7,065 nt of DNA from JAWLCG01 sp041687295 (GCA_041687295.1 JAWLCG010000272.1:1-7065); one strand, 5' to 3'. Shown: positions 1-5,249, numbered from the stretch's first letter. Notes: generated by a model not told the origin, from the letters alone. A program made the numbers and translations.

Positions 1-29
1 AAAGCGGCGACTCTGTCGCCGCACTCCAC
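1..29 (-). repeat. GGAG-headed palindromic repeat (REP-like), copy B
   Basis: On the minus strand this reads TGGAG, then the perfect 8-bp inverted repeat GCGGCGAC / GTCGCCGC (bases 15-22 and 4-11) around a 3-base loop, then TTT at the window edge. A closely similar 28-base element lies at 2936-2963 on the opposite strand, with three mismatches. A GGAG or GTAG head in front of a GC-rich palindrome is the known layout of REP elements mobilised by RAYT transposases. Here the head, palindrome and second copy are seen; the REP assignment is inferred. Because the hairpin is followed by T residues on the minus strand, it could also serve as the transcription terminator for the leftward genes. The T tract runs out of view. 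Confidence 0.6.
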
Positions 30-56
30 ATGAGCCAGTCTCCCCAGGCCAAGCCA

Positions 57-77
57 ATTGTATATTGTATATTGTAT
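57..77. repeat. AT-rich tandem repeat, 7-bp unit TATATTG, three units
   Basis: The 21 bases make three units of TATATTG, counting a partial first and last unit. They stand in an AT-rich patch (about 56-102) between very GC-rich stretches. The patch also holds a direct repeat of GAGAATT just downstream (about 85-100). No gene overlaps it convincingly. It could be a small variable-number repeat, a remnant of inserted DNA, or a regulatory patch; TACAAT hexamers on the minus strand resemble a -10 box, but no matching -35 box is seen. Confidence 0.6.
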
Positions 78-171
78 GCAATCGGAGAATTCAGAGAATT
101 GACCCCTTGGGACGGGGCGCAGGCCGGGGCGGAGGAGGCGTTGGATTGCGATGGGCGTGGCCCGGCCCGAT

Positions 172-195
172 GCCTACGGAAGGCATTCCGTGGGC
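172..195. other. strong hairpin downstream of the NtrC-type gene
   Basis: Bases 172-181 (GCCTACGGAA) pair with 186-195 (TTCCGTGGGC) around the 4-base loop GGCA. This gives a 10-bp stem with one G-T wobble on the plus strand; on the minus strand the wobble becomes a C/A mismatch. It lies about 57 bases past the stop codon of the leftward regulator gene. No T run follows on the minus strand, so it is not a standard intrinsic terminator, though it could protect an mRNA 3' end. Confidence 0.45.
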
Positions 196-251
196 TTGGG
201 CAGGAGGGGCGTGGGGGAACCTGGCGGTGTGGTTGGGGGACGCGGGCGGCG

Positions 252-1649
252 TTAGAGGCGGTACTCTTTGATCTTACGGTAGAGGGTCCGCTCGCCGATG
301 CCGAGGATTCTGGCGGCCTGCTCGCGGTTGCCGCTGACCATGGAGAGGGTGTTGCGGATGAGCTCGATCTCGGCGTCCTGGATGCTCATGCCGACCAGGG
401 CGTTGCCGGCGGGCTCGGCCCCGGCGGGGGGGGCGTAGATTTCGGGCGGCAGGTCGTCCAGCGTGATGCGGACGGGGCCGTCGGGGCTCTCGCCGATGCC
501 GCCGCCGGCCATCACGACCATACTCTCGATGGCGTTGCGGAGCTGGCGGACGTTGCCGGGCCAGTCGTAGGTGACGAGCACGCGGCGGGCCTCGCTGGTC
601 AGGCCCTCGATCTGCCGGCCATGCTTGTCGGCGGCCTGGCGGAGGAAGTGCTCCAGCAGCAGCGGGATATCCTCTCGCCGCTCGCGGAGGCTGGGCAGGT
701 AGAGGGCCGACCCGCGGATGCGGAAGTAGAGGTCCTCGCGGAACTCCTTGGCGTCGACCATCTCCTGGAGGTTGCGGTTGGTCGCGCTGATCAGGCGGAT
801 GTTGACGCGGATGGCCTCGTTGGAGCCGAGGCGGACGACCTCGCCGTTCTCGAGCACGCGGAGCAGCTTGGCCTGCATGGACATGGGCATGTCGCCCACC
901 TCGTCCAGGAAGATCGTGCCGCCGTCGGCGTGCTCGAATCGGCCCTTGCGGTCGCCGGCGGCGCCGGTGAAGGCGCCCTTGACGTGGCCGAACAGCTCGT
1001 CCTCGAGGATGCTCTCGCTGAGCCCCGCGCAGTTGAGGGTGACCAGGTTGTTCTCTCGGCGGCGCGAGTGGTTGTGGATGGCCCGGGCGAGCAGCTCCTT
1101 GCCGGTGCCGCTTTCGCCCTGGATCAGCACGGGGATATCGCTGGGGGCGATGCGGCGGACGGTGTCGAGGATCCGCAGCATGGCGGGGGCCTGGCCGATG
1201 ATCTCGTCGAAGCCGAAGCGCTCGTCGAGCTGCTGGCGGAGGTCGCGGATGGTGCGCTCGCGGGCCGTGCGCTCGGCGGCACGCTGGACGACGGTGCGCA
1301 GCTCGGTGATGTCGATGGGTTTCTCGACGTAGTCGAACGCCCCCTCCTGCAGGGCCTGGCGGCAGGTGGCGACGGAGGAGTGGGCGGTGATGAGGATGAC
1401 CTCGGTGCCCGGCGAGTCCTTGCGGGCAGCGGCCAGCACGTCCAGGCCGGTCTGCCCGTCGCCGAGGATCAGGTCGGTGACGATGATGTCGTAGTGCTGG
1501 GCCTGCAGGCGTGCGATGGCCTCGGCGGCCGAGTGCACGGCCGAGGTGTTGTGCTTGAGCCGTGCAAGGCCCTCGGCGATGACCTCGGCGTGGGCGGCCT
1601 CGTCGTCGACAACCAGGATGTCCGCGGGTGCGCTGTCTACCTCTCGCAT
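252..1649 (-). CDS. sigma-54-dependent response regulator, NtrC family
   Basis: This 465-residue protein should activate transcription by RNA polymerase carrying sigma-54 when a partner histidine kinase phosphorylates it. Three domains are visible. The N-terminal receiver (about 8-125) has acid pair D15/D16, phosphoacceptor D59, T88 and K110. The central AAA+ domain (about 148-375) has Walker A GESGTGKE (178-185), an intact GAFTGA sigma-54 loop (225-230), Walker B TIFLDEVGD (245-253), FREDLYFR, and the sensor-2 motif WPGNVRQLRN. A Fis-type helix-turn-helix (GNREQAARILG, ERTLYRKIKEY) ends the protein. Length is typical of the family. I chose the ATG at 1649 because it puts the receiver start directly after it, and AGGG lies 8 bases upstream; the frame stays open far beyond but only as a shadow of the next gene. 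It follows the LarA-like gene by 32 bp, probably in one transcript. The signal and target genes are unknown, and no kinase gene is in view. Confidence 0.95.
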   Translation of the reverse strand: MREVDSAPADILVVDDEAAHAEVIAEGLARLKHNTSAVHSAAEAIARLQAQHYDIIVTDLILGDGQTGLDVLAAARKDSPGTEVILITAHSSVATCRQALQEGAFDYVEKPIDITELRTVVQRAAERTARERTIRDLRQQLDERFGFDEIIGQAPAMLRILDTVRRIAPSDIPVLIQGESGTGKELLARAIHNHSRRRENNLVTLNCAGLSESILEDELFGHVKGAFTGAAGDRKGRFEHADGGTIFLDEVGDMPMSMQAKLLRVLENGEVVRLGSNEAIRVNIRLISATNRNLQEMVDAKEFREDLYFRIRGSALYLPSLRERREDIPLLLEHFLRQAADKHGRQIEGLTSEARRVLVTYDWPGNVRQLRNAIESMVVMAGGGIGESPDGPVRITLDDLPPEIYAPPAGAEPAGNALVGMSIQDAEIELIRNTLSMVSGNREQAARILGIGERTLYRKIKEYRL

Positions 1650-1681
1650 TCCGATTACCCTACAGGGTGTACGGGGCCAAG

Positions 1682-2866
1682 TCAATCGCGGTTCGGGCGA
1701 TGGGCGGGGGCGTGGACGACGGTGTTGGCGGCGTCGGCGACGCGGTAGACGCGGTGGCGGGCGGGGTCGATGGCGGCCCCGGCCAGGGCGTCGGCGACGG
1801 TGGGGGCCCGGGCGAAGCCCAGCACGGCGCAGTCGTCGTGGCTGAGGCCGGCGCTGACGGCGACCACGCGGACGGCCCGGCCAGCGGGGTCGGTCAGGGC
1901 CCGCAGGCGCAGGGCCTTGTGGTCGCCGAGGCGGTAGCCCTGCCGCTGCACGAGGGCCCGGGCGGCGCGGGCGTCGGGCCCGGCCCGCAGCAGGCGCACG
2001 AAGTGGTCCTGGCCGATGCCGTCGGGGCAAGGGGCGTGCAGCACGAGCAGCCCGCCGTCGCGGACGGCGTGCTCGGAGTTCTTGATGGCCTTGTCGGCCT
2101 GGTAGAAGCTCTGGCCCAGCGGGCCCTGCACGTCGAGGACCAGCGCGTCGGCGGGCTCGGGCAAACGGTGACAGTAGAGCCCGCGGACCACCGGGGCCAG
2201 CTCGTCCAGCGTCGCCAGCGGCTCGCCGACGGCGACGGCGTGGACGGCCTCGGCCAGCTGCACGAGGTTGACCGCCAGCACCGGCCGGCGGGCGGCCAGC
2301 CCGGCCAGCATGGCGGCGATGCCCTCGTGCACCGGATTGCCCGCCAGTCGCAGCAGCCCGCTGTCCGGCGAGAGGGCCCCGGCGTGGTTGGCCTCGATGG
2401 CGTCGGGGTCGCTGCATCCGATCGTGCAGGTCTTGTGCGCCCCGGTCAGGCCGGCGAAGTAGTGCGGCTCGACGCTGCCGATGGCCAGCAGGGGCCCCGC
2501 GCCGTCCAGCAGGGCCGGGTTGACCCGCCAGCCGTTCAGCGGCACCAGGTCGTCGGCGAGGCCGTCGTGCCAGCGGATGCTCTGGACGTTCGCCGCCGGC
2601 CGCAGGGCCTGCTCCAGCGGCGTGCGCTGGGCGGGGGCGAAGCGGTGCGTCCCGCAGGCCACCACGATCCGCACCGGCGGCAGCGGCGCCAGGGCCGCCA
2701 GCACCGCCAGCGAGGCCGTCTGCCGCTGCGGGTCGTTCAGGGCGACGGTGACGAACGGCAGGGCGGCCAGGGCGTCCCTGATTGGGGCTAGGCGCGCCCG
2801 CAGGTCCACCGCCGCCCCGGCCGGGGCCGAGGGTTCCAGAACCGGGATGGCGAGCGGGTCAGGCAT
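1682..2866 (-). CDS. LarA-family nickel-pincer-nucleotide-dependent racemase/epimerase (substrate unknown)
   Basis: This 394-residue protein belongs to the lactate racemase family (LarA, DUF2088), whose members use a nickel-pincer nucleotide bound to a lysine to racemise or epimerise 2-hydroxyacids. Family motifs seen in order are a DxxR-type N-terminal motif (D45, R48), CGTHR (H74, matching catalytic H108 of Lactobacillus plantarum LarA), EPHYFAG (H135, matching H174), K145 (matching cofactor-bearing K184), H161 (matching nickel ligand H200), and SFYQADKA (Q256 and K259, matching Q295 and K298). From H135 to K259 the offset to LarA numbering is a constant 39, so this core has no net gaps against LarA. 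It is somewhat shorter than LarA (about 424). No signal peptide or membrane segment is evident, so it is probably cytoplasmic. The ATG at 2866 has no clear Shine-Dalgarno sequence. Lactate is only one possible substrate, because many homologues act on others. No larB, larC or larE gene is in the window. Confidence 0.85.
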   Translation of the reverse strand: MPDPLAIPVLEPSAPAGAAVDLRARLAPIRDALAALPFVTVALNDPQRQTASLAVLAALAPLPPVRIVVACGTHRFAPAQRTPLEQALRPAANVQSIRWHDGLADDLVPLNGWRVNPALLDGAGPLLAIGSVEPHYFAGLTGAHKTCTIGCSDPDAIEANHAGALSPDSGLLRLAGNPVHEGIAAMLAGLAARRPVLAVNLVQLAEAVHAVAVGEPLATLDELAPVVRGLYCHRLPEPADALVLDVQGPLGQSFYQADKAIKNSEHAVRDGGLLVLHAPCPDGIGQDHFVRLLRAGPDARAARALVQRQGYRLGDHKALRLRALTDPAGRAVRVVAVSAGLSHDDCAVLGFARAPTVADALAGAAIDPARHRVYRVADAANTVVHAPAHRPNRD

Positions 2867-2935
2867 CTGTGGTCAGGATCCGATGGGGCGAGCGGGCGCG
2901 GCAGCGGCTCGACGTCAAAGCGTGCCTGGGCCGTA

Positions 2936-2963
2936 TGGAGTGCGGCGGCAGCGACGCCGCTTT
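2936..2963 (+). repeat. GGAG-headed palindromic repeat (REP-like), copy A
   Basis: TGGAG at 2936-2940 is followed by the inverted repeat GCGGCG (2942-2947) / CGCCGC (2955-2960) with a 7-base loop, then TTT. Over 28 bases it matches the minus-strand element at 1-29 with three mismatches, two of them flanking the loop where copy B extends its stem by two pairs. It sits in the spacer between the cupin and LarA-like genes and forms the left end of a cluster of palindromes running to 3074. RAYT-type mobilisation is inferred. Confidence 0.65.
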
Positions 2964-2974
2964 GGCTCGAGAAG

Positions 2975-3006
2975 GTGGGGCTCCGCTTCGCTGCGCCCCA
3001 GCCTAC
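2975..3006 (-). repeat. GTAGG-headed palindromic repeat, unit 2
   Basis: On the minus strand the unit starts with GTAGG (3006-3002) and folds with TGGGGC (2976-2981) pairing GCCCCA (2995-3000). The loop carries GCGCAGCGA, close to the GCGCCAGCGA of the neighbouring unit at 3028-3060. With copy A of the GGAG repeat to its left, the head motifs face outward, like the inverted pairs called REPINs, although the two halves are of different families. Confidence 0.6.
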
Positions 3007-3027
3007 GTGCTGGCCCCACAACTCCGT

Positions 3028-3060
3028 TGCCGGGACTCGCTGGCGCTCGACCCGGCCTAC
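3028..3060 (-). repeat. GTAGG-headed palindromic repeat, unit 1
   Basis: On the minus strand GTAGG (3060-3056) leads a hairpin with arms CCCGGC (3051-3056) and GCCGGG (3029-3034), ending in CA. The loop contains GCGCCAGCGA. Same strand and same plan as unit 2, with 21 bases between them. The arms differ between units while the head and loop are alike, as in diverged copies that keep their fold. Confidence 0.6.
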
Positions 3061-3074
3061 GGGGCCCGCCCTAC
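3061..3074 (-). repeat. partial GTAGG-headed repeat abutting the cupin stop codon
   Basis: The minus strand reads GTAGGGCGGGCCCC, a third GTAGG head with a short palindrome, starting one base after the cupin TGA (3078-3076) and running straight into the GTAGG of unit 1. It looks like a truncated copy, or the tip of one that inserted right behind the gene. Confidence 0.4.
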
Positions 3075-3075
3075 G

Positions 3076-3438
3076 TCAGCCTTTGCACTGGGTGCACTGG
3101 GCGGCGGGGACCATGCAGAGGAAGGTCAGCTTGCTCCAGGAGTCGTTGAGGAACTGGTGCTCCTCGCCGGCCTGGACGTAGATGACGTCGCCGGCCTTGA
3201 CGGGGGTGAGCTGGCCGTCGGGGCGGAGGACCTTGCCCTGGCCCTGGAGGATGTAGCACTCGTGCTCCCAGGGGTGGCTGTGGCGGGGGGTGTGCCCGCC
3301 GGCGCCGACGTCGAACTGGCGCATGTGGAAGGTGGGGGCCCCGCTGTCGGGCCCGACCAGCCAGCGGATGGTGACGTCCTTGGCCTGGGGGTCGCTGACG
3401 GGCTCGGCCCGCACGCCCATCGCATGTCGAATGTCCAC
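3076..3438 (-). CDS. small single-domain cupin protein
   Basis: This 120-residue protein is one double-stranded beta-helix (cupin) domain, likely metal-binding and cytoplasmic. Motif 1 is GGHTPRHSHPWEHE (47-60), with H53, H55 and E60 or H59 as probable ligands. Motif 2 is GDVIYVQAGEEHQFLN (83-98), with H94 as ligand and Q89 in place of the usual proline. The GTG at 3438 is the best start: GGAGG lies 6 bases before it, and the protein then begins close to the usual family start. The frame stays open to an ATG at 3492, but that lies inside ndk and adds 18 unlike residues. The C-terminus carries CTQC (115-118), which could bind metal or be redox-active. It lies 17 bp after ndk, probably co-transcribed. 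Fold and metal binding are well supported; the reaction or ligand is unknown. Confidence 0.88.
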   Translation of the reverse strand: MDIRHAMGVRAEPVSDPQAKDVTIRWLVGPDSGAPTFHMRQFDVGAGGHTPRHSHPWEHECYILQGQGKVLRPDGQLTPVKAGDVIYVQAGEEHQFLNDSWSKLTFLCMVPAAQCTQCKG

Positions 3439-3444
3439 GAGGCG

Positions 3445-3449
3445 CCTCC
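3445..3449 (-). promoter_or_regulatory. ribosome binding site that fixes the cupin GTG start
   Basis: GGAGG on the minus strand lies 6 bases before GTG at 3438. This is the strongest Shine-Dalgarno match among the leftward genes and is the reason for rejecting the longer ATG start at 3492. It falls between the ndk stop codon and the cupin start. Confidence 0.8.
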
Positions 3450-3455
3450 GTTGGG

Positions 3456-3926
3456 TCAGATGCGTTTGTCGCCCGACCGCGCGTAGATCCATTCGTCGGC
3501 CGGGCGGGCGTATTGTACCAGCTCGGCCGGCGAGAAGAACAGCGGGATCTCGCGGGCGGCACTGGCCGGCGAGTCGCTGCCGTGGATAAGGTTATAGCGG
3601 CGGCTCAGGGCGTAGTCGCCGCGGATCGTGCCCGGCTCGGCCTCGGGGCCGAAGGTGGCGCCGATCAGGGCCCGGCTGACGGCGATGGCCTCGTTGCCCT
3701 CCAGCACGGCCGCCACTACGGGCCCGGCGGTGATGAAATCCAGCAGGGCGGCGTAGAATTCTTTGCCCTGGTGGACGGCGTAGTGCCGCTCGGCCAGTTC
3801 TCGGCTGACGGTGAGCATCTTCAGGCCGACGATCTTGAGCCCCTTGGCCTCGAAGCGGGCCAGGATGGTGCCCGCCAGGCCGCGCTGCACGGCGTCGGGC
3901 TTGAGCAGGATCAGCGTCTGTTCCAT
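3456..3926 (-). CDS. ndk: nucleoside diphosphate kinase
   Basis: The enzyme moves the terminal phosphate of a nucleoside triphosphate (usually ATP) to other nucleoside diphosphates through a phosphohistidine, balancing cytoplasmic NTP and dNTP pools. The 156-residue sequence opens with TLILLKPDAVQRGLAG (4-19). It has the nucleotide-site stretch VSRALIGATFGPEAEPGTIRG in the middle (83-103) and the active-site motif NLIHGSDS (112-119) with catalytic H115. It ends with EWIYAR plus a six-residue tail, making it slightly longer than the common 135-150. The ATG at 3926 follows AAGGA by 5 bases and starts at the normal family position. The frame stays open upstream to 4190, but that stretch has no ndk-like sequence. 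It is the first gene of the leftward unit, with the cupin 17 bp downstream. I see no convincing promoter for it in the spacer. Confidence 0.97.
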   Translation of the reverse strand: MEQTLILLKPDAVQRGLAGTILARFEAKGLKIVGLKMLTVSRELAERHYAVHQGKEFYAALLDFITAGPVVAAVLEGNEAIAVSRALIGATFGPEAEPGTIRGDYALSRRYNLIHGSDSPASAAREIPLFFSPAELVQYARPADEWIYARSGDKRI

Positions 3927-4009
3927 GGGTGTCCTTCGATCGGGCCGGTGTTCTGTGCGGGCACGCTGAGCGGGCCAAACGGCGGCCGGCTTGGCTCGCA
4001 ATCCGGCGG

Positions 4010-4038
4010 TTGACAATGTCGGTGGTTTGCGGTACGCT
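4010..4038 (+). promoter_or_regulatory. sigma-70-type promoter for the receiver gene
   Basis: TTGACA (4010-4015), a perfect -35 box, is followed after 17 bases by TACGCT (4033-4038), which keeps the three most conserved -10 positions (T, A, final T). The start point would be near 4045, giving a GC-rich leader of about 150 bases before the ATG at 4193. It lies in the divergent spacer with ndk, so the two units may influence each other. Confidence 0.55.
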
Positions 4039-4192
4039 AACGCGATTCGTGGGCTTCCCGGTGCCGCCCTCGCGGGGCCGGGGGGCCAGGGGCCCGGTGG
4101 ATCGTACATCGCCGGGCGGCGCCACGAAGGCAGGTTCGCCACCCCGGGCGGCCTGTGCAACTGTATAGCCGTACGAGACAGGACAATCAATC

Positions 4193-4588
4193 ATGAGCGA
4201 CGAGCTGGCTGGTAAGAAGATCCTCCTGGTGGACGACGACCTGGACATCCTGACCGCCATGCGGGCGGCCTTGGGCGACACGGGCGCCGAGATCGACAGC
4301 GCCACCGACGGCGACACCGCCGTCAGCAAGGCCTCCTCCGACCAGCCGGACCTGGTGGTGCTGGACATGATGCTGCCCAAGCGCAGCGGCTTTCTGGTGA
4401 TGGAGCGCCTCAAGAAGGGCCGAACCCCCGAGCAGATGCCCCGCGTGATCATGATCACCGGCAACCAGGGCAGCCGGCACCGCGCCTACGCCCAGAGCCT
4501 CGGCGTGGACCTCTACCTCACCAAGCCCTTCCGGATGGACAAGCTCATCACGGCCATCAAGGATATGCTCGCGCCGGCCGGTGCGTAA
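4193..4588 (+). CDS. stand-alone receiver-domain response regulator
   Basis: This 131-residue protein is one CheY-like receiver domain with no output domain. The phosphorylation site is complete: acid pair D14/D15 in ILLVDDD, phosphoacceptor D58 in VVLDMMLP, T89 in VIMITGN, and K111 in YLTKPF. It should accept phosphate from a histidine kinase or phosphotransfer protein and act by binding a partner. The ATG at 4193 follows AGGA with a rather long 9-base gap. A good promoter lies at 4010-4038. The next gene, rpsO, begins 155 bp later with its own promoter, so this is probably a one-gene unit. No kinase is nearby and the pathway is unknown. Chemotaxis is one option, but nothing in the context supports it. 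Confidence 0.93.
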   Translation: MSDELAGKKILLVDDDLDILTAMRAALGDTGAEIDSATDGDTAVSKASSDQPDLVVLDMMLPKRSGFLVMERLKKGRTPEQMPRVIMITGNQGSRHRAYAQSLGVDLYLTKPFRMDKLITAIKDMLAPAGA

Positions 4589-4622
4589 CGAACCGGCGGG
4601 CCGGATCGGACGATACTTTTTT
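4577..4622 (+). terminator. possible weak terminator after the receiver gene
   Basis: GCCGGT (4577-4582) pairs with ACCGGC (4592-4597) around a 9-base loop spanning the stop codon, and six T residues follow at 4617-4622. The T run is about 19 bases from the stem, too far for a standard intrinsic terminator, so this is tentative. Confidence 0.25.
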
Positions 4623-4636
4623 GGAACGGTAAGGTC

Positions 4637-4664
4637 TTGCGTCGCCCTGCACGGCTGCTATAGT
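4637..4664 (+). promoter_or_regulatory. probable rpsO promoter
   Basis: TTGCGT (4637-4642) and TATAGT (4659-4664) are separated by 16 bases. The -10 box matches consensus at five of six positions and the -35 box at three. Transcription would start near 4671, leaving a leader of about 73 bases before rpsO, a fitting size for ribosomal-protein feedback control. I cannot show an S15-binding structure by eye. Confidence 0.45.
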
Positions 4665-4743
4665 GAAGGGTCTGGAAACGGCGCAAGGTTACAGGAATTG
4701 ACGGGCAAGGGCCGGGGCTACCGGCACCGGCGAGAAGGTACGT

Positions 4744-5013
4744 ATGGCAATCGCAACCGAAGAGAAGACGCAGTTCATCGCGGGTCACAAGCGGCACGAG
4801 AACGACACGGGCTCGCCCGAAGTTCAGATTGCCCTGCTCACCCAGCGTATCAGTCACCTCACCGACCACCTGCGGGCCAACAAGAAGGACCACGCCTCGC
4901 GGCGCGGTCTGCTGAAGATGGTCGGGCAGCGCAACAGCCTGTTGAAGTACCTGGCCGGCCTGGACGTGAGCCGCTACCAGGCCACGATCCAGAAGCTGGG
5001 CCTGCGCAAGTAG
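4744..5013 (+). CDS. rpsO: 30S ribosomal protein S15
   Basis: S15 is a primary-binding protein of the small ribosomal subunit: it binds the three-way junction of the 16S rRNA central domain and takes part in contacts with the large subunit. The 89 residues match the family's usual length. The hallmark stretches are visible: HENDTGSPEVQIALLTQRI (18-36), HLTDHLRANKKDHASRRGLL (38-57) and the helical end from RNSLLKYL to the final LGLRK. The ATG at 4744 follows AAGG by 6 bases. pnp lies 286 bp downstream in the same direction, the well-known rpsO-pnp order. In Escherichia coli, S15 represses its own mRNA; that may apply here but is not shown by the sequence. Confidence 0.98.
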   Translation: MAIATEEKTQFIAGHKRHENDTGSPEVQIALLTQRISHLTDHLRANKKDHASRRGLLKMVGQRNSLLKYLAGLDVSRYQATIQKLGLRK

Positions 5014-5050
5014 GTTCAGGCCGCCAGGTCCTGCTGTCGTCATTCCCATC

Positions 5051-5103
5051 GCCCCGCGCCGGGGCCCCTCGGAGGCGGTGCGCCCCGATGGGCATCCGGG
5101 GCG
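5051..5103 (+). other. two GC-rich hairpins in the rpsO-pnp spacer
   Basis: The first has arms GCCCC (5051-5055) and GGGGC (5061-5065) with a 5-base loop. The second has CGCCCCG (5081-5087) pairing CGGGGCG (5097-5103), with two more inner pairs beyond one bulged base. No T run follows either, so they are not intrinsic terminators, and read-through from rpsO into pnp is plausible. In Escherichia coli, RNase III cuts a hairpin in the pnp leader and PNPase then represses its own synthesis; a similar role here is inference only. Confidence 0.45.
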
Positions 5104-5174
5104 GCATGCACGTTGCGCCCTGCCGCCCGGGCGTCGAGCTCGGCCGGCGCTCCAGGGGATTCGCCCAGACCGGT

Positions 5175-5190
5175 TTGCGATCCATCGCAA
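5175..5190. promoter_or_regulatory. perfect inverted repeat upstream of pnp, possible operator
   Basis: TTGCGAT (5175-5181) and ATCGCAA (5184-5190) are exact inverted repeats with a 2-base centre. Short arms with a tiny spacer suit a dimeric DNA-binding protein better than an RNA hairpin. The site is about 55 bases upstream of the best -10-like box and 110 bases before the pnp start. No regulator is identified. Confidence 0.4.
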
Positions 5191-5220
5191 GCGGGTTCAT
5201 TCGCATTTACGACGGATACA

Positions 5221-5249
5221 CGGACACATTGTGAGATGTCCCTTATAGG
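5221..5249 (+). promoter_or_regulatory. tentative pnp promoter
   Basis: CGGACA (5221-5226) and TATAGG (5244-5249) are 17 bases apart. Each box matches consensus at four of six positions. A start near 5256 would give a leader of about 45 bases. Weak evidence; pnp may instead be read mainly from rpsO. Confidence 0.25.

Noticed and set aside
30..1748. Long plus-strand open frame of 572 residues
   Set aside because: It lies antisense to the NtrC-type gene, has no recognisable domain, and shows the skewed composition typical of a shadow frame in GC-rich DNA.
1650..2417. Upstream extension of the regulator frame to an ATG at 2417
   Set aside because: The extra 256 residues are arginine- and proline-rich nonsense overlapping the LarA-like gene; the receiver domain starts right after the ATG at 1649.
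2911..2926. Possible sigma-54 promoter upstream of the LarA-like gene (minus-strand GGCACG)
   Set aside because: The -24-like half is present, but the -12 element is at the wrong distance and lacks the GC core.
2936..3074. CRISPR array as an explanation of the repeat cluster
   Set aside because: Units differ in arm sequence and strand, spacing is irregular, and no cas gene is present.
3439..3492. Longer cupin start at the ATG of 3492
   Set aside because: It overlaps ndk and adds 18 residues unlike cupins, whereas GTG at 3438 has GGAGG at ideal spacing.
4164..4169. TATAGC box just before the receiver gene
   Set aside because: No -35-like hexamer is found at 16-18 bases upstream.
3927..4190. 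Upstream extension of the ndk frame
   Set aside because: The family start KPDA motif follows the ATG at 3926 and the added stretch has no similarity to ndk.
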